64,000 nucleotides of DNA from Ceratotherium simum simum. Lineage: Eukaryota; Chordata; Mammalia; Perissodactyla; Rhinocerotidae. The position numbers were made by a program, and so were the translations under genes. The stretch is from positions 1,982,128 through 2,046,127 of the forward strand of contig NW_004454177.1 of assembly GCF_000283155.1 (NCBI RefSeq), written 5' to 3'. The notes beneath the pieces were generated by a model that searched no databases, was not told where the DNA came from, and was given only the letters and a program-made list of their open reading frames with translations. Below, one piece after another: positions 31,866 to 43,328 of the stretch. Numbering within the stretch: position 1 is the first letter of the stretch; every line of letters begins with the position of its first letter.

Positions 31866-33675
31866 ACTCCAGTATCCACCTCCATGGAGCCTTTCTGTCC
31901 CAGCCGGAGGGAATTCATCCCTCCTTTCTCTGTGCTCTCATGGCCCTTTGCTGGAACCTGAGTCACCCAGCTCTTATGCTTTCTGCTGTTGAGACATCTA
32001 TGAGGGGGCCCCATCAGGTTGCAGGTGGCAGGTTATGAGACAGACCCCAGACTCATCTGTCCTGGTCGAGCAGACCCCGCTTTTTGCAGAAGATTGAGAC
32101 CAAACGCATCAAATGTTTCAACGATTTTTCAAGCAGTGCAAAATTTTGCATATGTATATATATGTACTTAAGTAAACACAAGAATTGATTTATAGAACAT
32201 CAGACCTTAAATATCTAGGAATGGTTCCCCACGAGAGAAGTAACAACATGAAAGTAAACCAAATGGAAAAATAAGTAAAATTCCTTGCATTCCCTGAGAT
32301 TTATCCTCAAGCCGAACCATCCTGCTTAAGTGTATGAGGTAAACTCTCTATTGCATGTCTCAGCAGTTTATTGCTTTTGAATGTTATGTTTTACAGGAGA
32401 GAGGCTGTCCTGTATGTTGTTTGTGATACTTTTATCCCTGTACTTAGAATCCTCACCTGCATAAAGTTCTTCAACTGAGGGTGCTGTGGAAATAGACAAG
32501 GAGGACCATACCTTCTGCCCCTTGGCCACAGAAACTGAGGAGCCCTGGGTATATGTGGAAGGGGAATTTCCTTGCTGCCCTCTTCCCATAATGGTATGAA
32601 TTGGAGGCAAGCTTACCCAGAGATAAGAACATTGAGAAGGTGGCTTCTTCTTGTAGTTTTAAGGTGCAGATAAATTTCCTTCACCGCCCTCCCACCCCAC
32701 CCCGCCGTTATCATTGTTTTGGTGGTGGTGGTGGGAGGCTATTTGGGGAATTATACTTTGCCCATCAGCTGTCTAAGGGTCAGAGTGGTTTGAGCCTTTC
32801 AACTCTAGGAGTGTTTATCTTGTCCCTGAAGTTAATGTTGTATGTTGCTTTTCTCTTTGGTTTTCTTTGCACATTTCCTAAAAGTGCTGGAAGTGCTCCA
32901 TCTAACCATTTCACTCAGACCTCTGAGGACCTCTCTTGGCTTTTCTTTACCTGAGAAATGCCCATATCTGGTTTGATGATCCATCCAGGCAACTTGCCTT
33001 TTTCGGCACCATGCAGAGAGCCTAGTCTCCTTTGCCTTTCTTGGCCCTAGTGCCTGTCTTTGGGGTGGAATTGATCCCATGCTTTCTTTCGGGCCCCACT
33101 GAGGGCTGGTTTCTGCTCTCCTGCGCCACCTGCTGTAACCAGCTCCAAACGCAGCTCTCCCAGTCTCCAGCCCTAGGCTCCCAGCAGGAGCCAGAGCCAA
33201 AACCTCAGACCAAGCAGATGTTATTTAGGCTGCCAGATTTCTGTCCCGGTCTTATCTGTGCTGCCTTCACTGGCTCACTAGATCAGAATCCCAAATGTCC
33301 CCAGATGACTTGCCTCAAGTCACGCAGACCCTGAGCTCCTTGGCCAGAAGGAGGGAGGCTGCCAGTTTGGGGGCTGGTGATCAGGGGCTCCTGCCAGCTT
33401 CCTGAATATGTGGTCAATGGAGGCCAGCCTCTGCCCAGCAGTGAAAATGCAAATGGGTTTCTTTCACAATGTCAACACACACATGGCACTTATCCTCTAA
33501 TGGGCTTTCCAAAGTGTCCCCAACATGTTCCTTGATTGGGCCACTAGTTTTCTCCCAAGTTGCTCAGGAATTGGAAACTTTGTTTTGTTTTGTTTTTTAA
33601 CACTCTGGACTTTTCTACGTTCTCACAAAACTTGGTGATTTTAACCAAGAACCCATCAAGAAAGTGGAGTGCTGC
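31866..33675. other. Unique interval, partly GC-rich, no gene seen
   Basis: 1.8 kb without a named repeat. Frames of 117 codons (32601-32954 plus), 122 codons (32832-33200 minus) and 100 codons (33032-33334 plus) overlap each other on opposite strands and have no recognised domain. The segment 33000-33340 is GC-rich. Confidence 0.5.
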
Positions 33676-33679
33676 TTTT

Positions 33680-33825
33680 TATTAGTTAGATTAAGTACCC
33701 TCATTATTCCCTATTCTAGGTTAAAGATCTCTTGTTGGGGGGGGACTTGTGGATTTGTTTATTCTCCATCAAATGTAGTCTGGCACATAGTAGGCACTTC
33801 ACAAAAGCTTGTCAAAATATGCAGA
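33680..33825 (+). mobile_element. LINE-2 3' end fragment
   Basis: tctggcacatagtaggcact followed by tcacaaaagcttgt is the L2 terminus. Upstream similarity is weaker and contains a G-rich run. Confidence 0.65.
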
Positions 33826-34174
33826 TTCTATCTGGTGAAAATCCTTCATGAAAATCCTTTTCTACTTGTCCATTAAAAGTAAAAACTGTCAGATCTGAGA
33901 TTCTGATAGTTCATTCCTGATTTAAGCCTGAAAAAATAAAGCTGACCTGGTGGAAAGAAATGCTGAGCGATAGCAGTGATTTCTGCTATTACTCTGATAA
34001 GAACGAGGATGGTAACCAGCTGTTGTCTCCTGAAGTTAGAAAAAGTAGCAATGTCTGTATGTAGGAGAGAGTTGGGTTAGATATGAGATAGAACTTCCTG
34101 AGGGCAGAAGTTACAGGATACTCTTATATGAATGGAGGTTTATGCCAGCAACTACTCTAGAGATAGATACACAT
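33826..34174. other. Unique sequence, no gene seen
   Basis: No gene or named repeat. Confidence 0.55.
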
Positions 34175-34500
34175 CCAGTTAGTTCAATAAACATTTATTA
34201 AGCTCCTACATTGTACCAGCACTGTGATAGAACTAGAGTTAAAAGATTAATAAAGTACAGTGCCTGATCACAGAGAAGACTGAGACAAATAAACAGACAA
34301 TTTCAATGTCACTTCCTAAGCACTAAGAGAGAGCTGTGCCCCAGGGTGTTGTGGGAGCAAGATGAAGGGGCACAAATTCAAGCTGTGTAGTCAGGGAGGG
34401 CTTCCTGAAGGAGGTGATGCTTATACTGAGTTTTACCATTGGATGAGAGATATCTAGATGAACAAATGCAATCAGTGTATTCTAGGAAAGGTGGACAGCT
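34175..34500 (-). mobile_element. LINE-2 fragment, antisense
   Basis: ataaacatttattaagctcc, gcccagg-like gtgccccagggtgttgtggg, gtcagggagggcttcctgaa and gaggtgatgcttatactgag are the inverted L2 3' UTR and end of ORF2. Confidence 0.85.
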
Positions 34501-34989
34501 AGATTAGTTGACGTAGAACCATCTTTTGATCATAGAAAATCCTTTCAGTCCTTCTGAGCTATCTGGGAAATGCTGCTGTCCTATAGGCAATGTCTGACAG
34601 TCCTGGTGGCAAAAAGGGGCTCAATTTTCTGTTTCCATGTTCAACTTGTTACCTTATTGGGACAGCCCTTCATAGATTTAGGAGGGAAGAGATAAAGGAG
34701 GGAATCTCATTTTTCTCTACATCCAAGGGTTGTGGTCCTCTCAGCAGCCTCTCTGCTTCGACAGTCAGGGCACTGCAGAGCTGGCATGTCCTTGACGCAT
34801 CAGCCCTGGTGTATTTGGGGGCTGCCAGCCGAGCCATGCTGACTGGAGTCCTAGACCAGGCATTCTCCATGCGATCCAGGAGGCCACATAGAGGAAGGCT
34901 GAAGCTGGGGCCTGCCTGCTGGGTCAGAGAAAATAAACGGACTGCCACCTAAACACTCTCAGCAGCTGCTCTTTGAATTCTAGCAGATT
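34501..34989. other. Unique sequence, no gene seen
   Basis: Overlapping antisense frames (34590-34952 plus, 34670-34948 minus) have no recognised domain. Confidence 0.5.
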
Positions 34990-35075
34990 ATCTTGCCAGG
35001 CCCCATTGTACAGATGGGAAAACCGAGGCTGAAGAACATGGAGCTGCTTCCTAGGTCCTGGGGAGTAATGGGTGG
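34990..35075 (-). mobile_element. MIR fragment
   Basis: ccccattgtacagatgggaa and aaccgaggctgaagaacatg show the inverted MIR core. Confidence 0.65.
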
Positions 35076-35829
35076 CTACTATGTATGGATTTAGTTTCTC
35101 ACTTCAGTACCACAGCTAGTACCTCCCCAGGGTGGGAACTTCTGAGAGGCATTTTTCCCAGAGAGAAGTGCTTTTGAAATGGCAGGCCAGTTAGTAGTGG
35201 CCTGTTTCCACTGGATACCCTGCTTATTGGGCTGGCATCGCGGGGGTGGGGGTTCCCAGCCTCCTCCAGGGAGGTCATTCAATCCCAGCCATGGCAGCTG
35301 GTGTCCTCCATGCCCTGGACCACCATCAGAGAAAAGGATCTGAGGGAGAACAAAGCATGCAGCCGTGGCTGCAGACCTGAGCCCTCCACGCCCGCTTGCC
35401 TGAGGCGGGCCCCAGCGGGGCTGGTGCCAGGCGCTGTGCTGCTTCTCCACCCCCTTCCTGGGCCCCTCGGCTCATCTGCTTGCTTTCAGAACTCCAGCCA
35501 TCCTGAATGGGTCTTTGTGTGCGCCCCAGGAGCTGGCTCGGAAGAGCCCTGATCGAAACGCTGGACAGAGATGTCTCCTGTGGATCCAGGCGCAGCTCGG
35601 CGCGGTGCCCATCTTGTGGGAGGCAGGCCTTTATTGTGCCGCTGCCATGCCCCATATCTGGGAGCGAGCTGGGACCTGGATGAATGGGAGAAATGTTCTG
35701 CACCCCTGCACAGTGGGGTCATCGGCAGGGCCATGGGGATGCAGTGACTCAGTCACTTCCCCTGAGCTCTTTCCCACTCTCTCTCTTTGCTACTTTGCCC
35801 CCAGAGGTGACTGTAATATGAATACCAAG
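35076..35829. other. Unique GC-rich sequence, no gene established
   Basis: Frames of 119 codons (35091-35450 minus), 125 codons (35326-35703 minus) and 145 codons (35515-35952 plus) overlap. None shows a domain, and open frames are expected in GC-rich DNA because stop codons are AT-rich. The CpG-rich patch inside is listed separately. Confidence 0.5.
35363..35641. promoter_or_regulatory. CpG-rich patch, possible small CpG island
   Basis: By hand count 16 CpG dinucleotides lie in about 279 bases, with G+C clearly above 60%. The rest of the window is strongly CpG-depleted. It is not a recognised repeat and lies between two MIRs. It may be an unmethylated regulatory element or a non-coding RNA promoter. 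No TATA box or splice donor is evident, and transcription is not shown by the sequence. Confidence 0.45.
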
Positions 35830-36010
35830 AGGCACAATGAAATGGTCCCTCCTTATGTGCCAGGCACGGTGCTAAGGGTTTTATCCCATTTAATTAAGGC
35901 TTCTCAACAATCTGTGAGATATGTCGTCTTAGCATCCCCATTTTACAGATGAGGAAACCGAGGCTGGAGTTGTTAAGCAACCTGCCCTGGTAGTTCTGAA
36001 CACCGATTGG
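35830..36010 (-). mobile_element. MIR SINE, near full length
   Basis: tatgtgccaggcacggtgct, tttatcccatttaattaagg, catccccattttacagatga and ggaaaccgaggctggagttg, in inverted MIR order. Confidence 0.88.
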
Positions 36011-37904
36011 ATGGATCTGTGCCCTTGCCTCCTGCTTCTAGCTTTCAAGGTGTCTCCTACCAGACGTGAAGTCCTAAGGCCACTTTAGCTTGGCTCCCTG
36101 AGAAATCAGCATGCTCCAGGGTGCTGGCAGACTCAGGGGACCCAAGGGGAGGCAAAGCCTGCTTCTGGCAAAATGCAGAGAACCTCCTGGCCTTCTGAGG
36201 GCCCATCTGGTTTACACTGTTACCACTTTGTGCTTTATTTTAAATCAAAGGTAACATTTTATTTCATAAGATAGAAGAAACTATGGATGTATAAGGAAAA
36301 AGTTGGGGTACAACTACATATTGAAAATTTTGCTAAAGAACCCTCCCCACACCCCCCAGGACGTAAAATGGTTTTATGAGGCAAACACCACATGAGGGCT
36401 TGGAGCCCAGGGTTCATGTCAGGTGTCCAAGGTCCCGGCTCTCTTTCTGACTGCACTGCTCTGCCTGGTGTCCTGCTGTAAGTGAGGGGAAAGAACTAAT
36501 TCCAGGCATCTGCCTCTGCAGCTCTCTTGGGTTCAAGTGTAGGCACGAATCTTGCTATTATTTTTTTCTTAGTAGACACAAGTGGTGGTGATGATAGCCT
36601 TTACACACATGTACGGCAGGGCTGTCTAGCTTGAGAGGGGTGATCCATAGCTCTCTTATGGAGCAAGGCTCAATGGCCCTTTTGGGGGACAGAAATTTTA
36701 ACCATGACTTTTAAAACAACTCTGTTAGCTGAGCCAAATGGCCAGCTGGGAAGTACTATGAGTATTTCTCTGTTTACAAAGAGGCTATGAGCAATCTATG
36801 GTAAAACAAACAAACAAAAACAGCTGAAGAAATGCAGGTTAGATCTTAAGAAGAACTTTCTAACTGTGCAGTATAATGAGATAAGCAGGCAAAATTATAA
36901 AAGTTGTCCTCCAGAGTTTGTTTGTATTTGTTTCTTTTCTCTTTAAAGAAAAGTTAGCTTTTCACCTTTCTAGGATAGTGTCATTATAGTCCATGCTACT
37001 TCTGGGGATAAAGGAATGACTGTCATAGGCCTTATGTAGAGGGAGACTCCTTTATATCCATCTTTCACACATGACAAGAAACTCTAGAATTGGAGTCCCC
37101 AGAATTGTGCATGACATGGTGTGTCCTGCCCCTCATTGTGAAGAGGTAATGTCCCTTCCTGGTCACTATTGCATTCAGACCCAGAAATGGCAATGTTGTA
37201 ATAGTGGGTAAAGTGACTGAGTAATTTTTCTATGCATTATTCTCCAACTTGCTTTCTACAATCTTTGTGCATTGCTTGGATATCCAAGGATCTTTACTCA
37301 AGCTTGTTTCTCCATTAAACCATTGCTGTCATCCTGGATTATTATTACAGTCTAATTGTGGTTATATCTAATAAATACTTATGTTTTGAGTAACTGAAGC
37401 CTAAGTACAGCAGAGAAATACCCATCACAATCAAGATAATCGTTTGTAGATGATTCAGGTCCTGAGATGTCGGGTGTTGAACAAGCAGAGTCACGAATAC
37501 CCATTAGCTTCTCTTTCATTTCCAGCCCTTCTCCACTCACTATGCTGTCAATCTTTGGGGTTTTTCTTAGGAGTCACTTGTTTCCTTTTTACTTTGCTAT
37601 TCTCATTTCTGAGAGTGGAACTCACTCTTAAAACAAATAATTGTTAAAGATAGCAGAATTCAAGAGCCTGAGGGATAATTCAGGATATTATCCCTTGTCA
37701 CAAGGATTATGACAAGGAGAATATATACAAGAGAAACCCATATGGACATGGCAAGTGAAATTCACCTCTGGTATGTGGGCTACTGAAATTTGAGCAACTT
37801 TCTGGGTCTCAGTCCTTTATTCATAGGGTAACACGTGAGTCATTGGACAATTTAATCTTTGTGAGTAAAGATGTCCATTTGTTCCTTGGACTTTGGTCAG
37901 TAGG
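36011..37904. other. Unique interval, no gene seen
   Basis: Nearly 1.9 kb without a confident repeat other than a short AAAC run (about 36805-36820). No gene recognised. Confidence 0.5.
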
Positions 37905-38345
37905 TAGAATCACTATGTTTGGACTGTGACCAGTAGGCAGCAGAGTACCACCAAGAGTTTTTGAACAGAAGAGTGACATGATGAGAGGCATTTATCAGGA
38001 AGACTAAACTGAAAGTCCATGTAAAATGGATTACAGTGGGTAGATACTAGTATGGAAACCAATCGGAAAGAGGTAGCAAAAGTCCAGTGGAGAAAAAAAA
38101 TAACTTCACCATGGATAATTGCAGCAGGAATAAAAGAAAAGGATGAATTCAAGAAATACGTTGGAGAGAGAATGGACAGAGCTTGGTAACTAAGCGAGTA
38201 TGAAGGAGGGGCATGGGTGAGGGAGGAATTAACTATGACACGGTCGATATCAGATTTCTCCAGGGAGCACTTGGGCGTTTGTCCAATGGCCAGTGGGAGT
38301 AACTGAACTTTCTGCACTTTTCTTGCTGAGAAACAAGGAGGGAAC
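37905..38345 (-). mobile_element. LINE-2 relic, antisense
   Basis: aacagaagagtgacatgatg, ggaagactaaactgaaagtc, aattcaagaaatacgttgga, gcttggtaactaagcgagta and ggaggaattaactatgacac are the inverted C-terminal ORF2 region. Open frames across it are chance. Confidence 0.75.
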
Positions 38346-41275
38346 AACAGTGGCCTGTTAGCTGTGTAAACTTACCCCCATGAAGTATCATTATGGGCAG
38401 AGTATGGCCTTGACATAGGGTGATTCAAAATCAGAAATAGGGCAGTGGACACAGGTTTGTATTTCCATGAGAGGTGATGCCATTGGATGGATTCCATTGC
38501 CACTGCTCTGCCCCCACACTTGATGAGGATGGTATCTAATACTCAGGTTGGTTTTAGTTAGTGGGGCTCTCTGCACACAGAAATGGCGAGAATTCCACAA
38601 AGAACTGAAAGGGAAAATTTAACAGAAAGTGCCACGGCAACATCCTGCATGACCAACAGTATTGGGTGACTGACTTTAGCGTTTTAAATTACTTCCCACC
38701 CTGTCTCTTCTTGTCACCATTTCCCTACTCATAAATCCAAGGCCCTGATACCAGATTACCTCAGCTTTAACAACGAAATGGGAAATGATTTGCAATTAAG
38801 TTCTGTGTTCATTGCTGTCATGCCACCTGAAGACAGTAGGCATTGGGAAGTGTAGTGAAGATAGCATCTTATTGGCCTTCAAGATCAAAAATTTCAGTAT
38901 GGGACCATCGGCCTTGTCTCTGGTTTCCCTGTGGGCCTCTCAGATAACCTAGTAGCACATTCTCTTACACTGACTCCAGGACAAGAAAGAGTGTTCTTTC
39001 AATAAGGAAAGCCCAGATGACTAAAGCTCTTTCTTAAGAGAAAGGCCCGGGGGGTTTCCTCTTTCTATGATTCAGGTTGGTCTCTGGCCAAGGACCTATG
39101 AAATCCCCTGAAGATGAGCAGCTCTTGAGGGTCCAGCTGTATTCTCAATTAAAGACAAGAAATTTGACTCTTCTCACCACCCTGTTTGGTTTCCCACATT
39201 GAAGGCTGTTTTTAGCCTAAGAGGTCCTTTCTTTTCTTGGTTGGAAATGCTAATATCTATATTCATTAGTTGATATAGGAAAACCGATCATCTGTGCAGT
39301 TACGGCAGGCAAACTTCAGTTCATAAATTTCCCTCCAAAGCATGAAGATGTGGTTCCTTCTGATTGCCAGGGCTCCACTGGGGTCTGGAAACTGCTGGAG
39401 AGCTTCTGGGTCAGGCAGTGCTGGGGCCTCTTGGAGGGGCAACTCCTAGGAGGGTTATCAGCATTAACTCTCTTGCTCATAATGCCAGGCTTTTTGATAA
39501 GGGCACTGAAGCCAGCTTAGGTTCCTAGAATTTATTTACCCATCTGCAAATCTGATTTGCCCTCATTTCTTTGTCTTCTAAATTAAAAATGGCAGGTTTG
39601 ACCTCAAAACCCTTTGGTTTCTCTCTGGGTAAGAAAGTTCAGTACTGAATGACTGACTGCTCTGGCTATCTCTGGACACATATGGGTCTTCTTAGCCTGT
39701 GAGAATAAGCTCAAATTTTCCTTTTCAAAAGACTCTGTTTCCCCAGTCTGTAGAATACCCTCAGACTCTGAGCATGGACTTATAATGCTGTTGCCTTAGT
39801 TAGCCATGAATTGATGCCAAGAATTGAGGACACACTTCTATGATCATTTTTTTTGTTGTTGGAAGGCTGTTTGGCTGATCTTGCAGCCACCTCTCAGAGG
39901 CAGGCAGTTCTCAATGATCTGCACATGGATTACATGCTTTGTGAATTATTCATGGATAATTTTTAATTCCAAACTGGCCGTGCCACTGCTTGACATGCTG
40001 CATTAAGATATCCCTCAGTCTTCCCCTCAGCTAGGGATACCTAGGGAATGTTATGCATTCTGATATTAGCATAATAGGAAATAAACTGGGAGGTAAACTT
40101 ATTGAAAAGTCAGTGTATAACAATTTCCTAATCAGAAAAAAACAACTTTGGAGTAATCCCTTGTGGAATTAGGTTATTTCTACCCAATATCCCTCCATGT
40201 TTATTTTTAAAAAGTCATGTATATACTGCCTCCATCTTCCTCCCAAAGCCAGAACTTGCATGAAAGTAATTGCAACATTGAACCCTGAACTTTGTAGAAG
40301 TTTAGGAGTGAGAGAGGGTATTGACATAAATTCTTCCGCCAACCTGAGATCCCATGGGGCTTGCTCTAAAAGCTTCTCTAGCCCTTTCTCAAGACAGTCT
40401 TCAAGGGAGTTGACTCTGAGTTATCTTGTCCATCTTCTTAAACAGGATGAAACCCAATCAAGCAATGTAAAACCAACGTGAATATTAGTTGCGCCTGATC
40501 CCCTCTTTGGTAAATCATCCCGTACCTACTCCACCTTAAAAGTGGACCGTGCACTTTCTGCATGCTGAGACTGCATGAAGTGGGCCCCAGCTCTTCTCAG
40601 GGAAGGAATGTAAGCAGAGCCCTGAAGAAACCACTTGGCTCAGCAGTTCTAGGGCTTGTTGTAATTGGCCTGGCCTGAAAGAATTCAGCAAGCTGTACCT
40701 GTGCCAAGGAAAATGCAAATGCTTCCCTGAAACAGAGGCGTTTGGGGTGCATAAGAGGAGCTGGGCTCATCTATGACCCAAGTAGAAAAGCAGGGCAGAT
40801 AGAAAATTTGGGAAATCAGAGTGGCAACGTGGGGACCGTGGGTAGAGGCCACATCAACTGAACTGGTCCTACCAGGCAGGGTGAGTGGGGCCTAGAGGGG
40901 AAGGAGCTTGGGTAGAAGGCTTCCTCCTTCCATTATGAGCCTCGTTATTTCCCTGAGGAGTAAAGCCAGTCTTCTTGCCCAGTCCGGCTCTCATCAGTTG
41001 CCCCAGTGATCCTCTGCTGGGCTCAGCATGTGTCACCTTCCCCAGACCCTGAGAAGTTGACCGGGGCTACTCTCTGACATTCTCAGGCCAGGAAGAAACT
41101 AGCTATGGACTGACTGCTCCTGATTCTCTATGGCTTCTCACATCCCTTTTCTGTTAAAAATGTAAAAACTAGAAACCCTATTTTGTACGTCTGTTATTTT
41201 TCTCCACGGCACCTTATAATTCTTTGCAGTGGTTTTTACACTTGGCTGCCTTTGGCTGCCCTCTTCTCCCCCTTC
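38346..41275. other. Longest repeat-poor interval, no gene seen
   Basis: About 2.9 kb in which I recognise no transposon, against a background of one every 0.5-1 kb. The frames (40197-40481, 39824-40006 and 40536-40718) have no domain. No exon with clear splice sites was recognised. Confidence 0.5.
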
Positions 41276-41279
41276 ATTA

Positions 41280-41480
41280 TTTGTGACCTGTATTTGTAGT
41301 CCCAGCTATATACCTGGTGCTCAGCCATTGTAGTTACTAACCAAATGATTGTTAATTGACTGATAGTAATTCAGATTACTATGGGACATTTTATAGCATG
41401 ATTTTTTACTATCATTTTTATTTCTCTTTCTATCTTATATCTGAGCATATAGCAGGTGTTCAGTCAACACTTGATGGCTT
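41280..41480 (+). mobile_element. Possible LINE-2 3' end fragments
   Basis: Two weak L2-tail-like stretches, ctggtgctcagccattgtag and catatagcaggtgttcagtc, suggest one or two sense L2 ends. Low certainty. Confidence 0.35.
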
Positions 41481-41589
41481 TAGATTTTTCTGATGAATTA
41501 ACAATCTTTTGCAGCCAGAAAGGTACACTTGACTGCCCTCCTCTGAGAAAGGAGCTAGTGGAGAAACTAAGTCGGATGATGAGTCTAGC

Positions 41590-42140
41590 TATCTTTCTGT
41601 TTCTTTCCACTCAGAAGATCTTTCAATGCCTAGTCTCTTCCTTGTTTCTCAACATTTACTTTTATCCCCACATCTCACCATCTCTTGAAATTCCGAGATG
41701 GTCTTGGAAACATCCCAGGTATCTTGGACCTCCCTGGAGGCGCTCTCTTCTCTTCTCCCTACCTCTAAATTTCCCTTACTGATCTCACTTTCTCCCTTTT
41801 CCTCCATCCTTAGCCTCTGTGTCTTTCCCCTCCTCCACTTACGCTCTCTGTCCCCTCTTCTCAATCAGAGGTCAATCCATTAATGCTCCGTTTCTCTTGC
41901 CTGCCACCCTCTGCAGCTTTCCCCTCCTTTTTACATCTCTGCCCCAGGTCACATCATGCAAGCAATTCCAAACACACACCACATCCCAGCACCCCTCAAA
42001 CTCCATAGTATTTCTTTCTTCCTTATCAGCAATCTTCACCTTTTTTATTTCTCCTGCCCCTATTTTTCTACCTTCCCAACTTGCACTGGAAGTCTTGCAC
42101 GTATATGCAAAAGGTAGCATAATGGGCCACAATTTCACCT
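41590..42140. other. Pyrimidine-rich tract
   Basis: About 550 bases strongly biased to C and T on the plus strand. This explains the overlapping open frames on both strands (41649-41864, 41819-42154 and 41872-42138). No recognised repeat or protein family. It could be a decayed 5' L2 portion or simple polypyrimidine sequence. Confidence 0.5.
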
Positions 42141-42488
42141 ATACTTTTTACTAGCACCGTGTGTCATAAGTAGTGGCCACTCAAACTGGAGGTGGTGTTT
42201 TTAAAATTTGATATAATTCTGACTTTTTAAAATCCTGATTAATTTTAGGTTCTGTCTTTATACTCTGAAAAAGTGCATAGTAAAGGTACCATTTTTCTTC
42301 TCCTATGTTTCCATGTCTTGCTAATGTGTTTTGTATGTGTGTAGTTTGCTTATTTCCCCATTACGATGGTCTACAATGAAATTAGCTTTGGAGGCAGCAT
42401 TCAAACAGAGATCAGGCAATACTCAATTGGGGAAGTTATGGAACGAATTCAGAGGAAAGGGGTGAGGGTGTTCAAGAAGATGGCTTCT

Positions 42489-42678
42489 TCTTCTTTTTTG
42501 CTGAGGAAGATTTGCCCTGAGCTAATATCTATTGCCAATCTTCCTCTCTTTGGTATGTGAGCCACTGTCACAGCATGGCCACTGATAGAAGAGTGGTGTA
42601 GGTCCAAGCCTGGGAAGTGAACCTGGGCCACCAAAGTGGAGCATGTCAATCTTAACCACTAGGCCACCAGGGCTGGCC
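42489..42678 (-). mobile_element. ERE-type SINE, older copy
   Basis: Read on the minus strand: head gggctggccctggtggcc-like with an added A-box region (gtggttaagattgacatgct), then the 3' module tattagctcagggcaaatct ending in ttcctcagc. It is bounded by 16-base duplications at 42473-42488 and 42679-42694 that agree at 14 positions. Body mutations are more numerous than in the 43010 copy, so it looks older. It has one 3' module only. Confidence 0.85.
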
Positions 42679-42694
42679 CAACAAGATGGTTTCT

Positions 42695-42997
42695 AAACAT
42701 CGCTTTTAAAACCTGAAATTCTCCTTAAACTGATCAGAGTATAGGGGTTTTGCCTTTTCCTTTGTGTTTTCTGCTATGCTAAAGGGCATTTGTCCCACCT
42801 AGGAGGTGCTTAAATATTGGAATTCCCTGAGACAGTAAAATAAATTATTCTGTTCAAAGGAGGAAGAGGAGAAGGCAGCAAGCACCTTTGGATTTGGGTG
42901 ATCATTGAACTTATTAGACCATCAGGTCCCTCAGAAGGAGTTCAATGCTCTGTGTGAGGATTTCATATGTTTGTTTTGTCCACTTTCTCCTTTTGGA
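42695..42997. other. Unique spacer between two EREs
   Basis: About 300 bases of unique sequence. No gene. Confidence 0.6.
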
Positions 42998-43009
42998 CCT
43001 CAGATTGTT

Positions 43010-43316
43010 GTTGTTGTTTTTTTTTTTTTTTTTGTGAGAAAGATCAGCCCTGAGCTAACATCCATGCTAATCCTCCTCTTTTTGCTGAGGAAGACCAGCT
43101 CTGAGCTAACATCTATTGCCAATCCTCCTCCTTTTTTTTTCCCCCAAAGCCCCAGCAGATAGTTGTATGTCATAGCTGCACATCCTTCTAGTTGCTGTAT
43201 GTGGGACGCGGCCTCAGCATGGCCAGAGAAGTGGTGCATCAGTGCACGCCCGGGATCTGAACCCGGGTCGCCAGTAGTGGAGCGCACGCACTTAACCGCT
43301 AAGCCACAGGGCCGGC
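43010..43316 (-). mobile_element. Full-length ERE-type SINE with perfect target duplication
   Basis: Flanked by identical 12-mers cctcagattgtt (42998-43009 and 43317-43328). On the minus strand it runs from the head agggccggccctgtggctta, through a tRNA-like B box (ggttcagatcc, 43253-43263) and the middle segment with caactagaaggatgtgcagc and ctgctggggctttggggg. Two tandem 3' modules follow (43093-43130 and 43042-43078), then a T17 run (A tail of the element). The intact duplication and long pure tail indicate a young insertion. The 156-codon frame across it is only SINE sequence. Confidence 0.95.
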
Positions 43317-43328
43317 CCTCAGATTGTT

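Noticed and set aside
35326..35952. Overlapping 125- and 145-codon frames in the CpG-rich patch
   Set aside because: GC-rich DNA lacks stop codons by composition. No domain or splice signal supports an exon.
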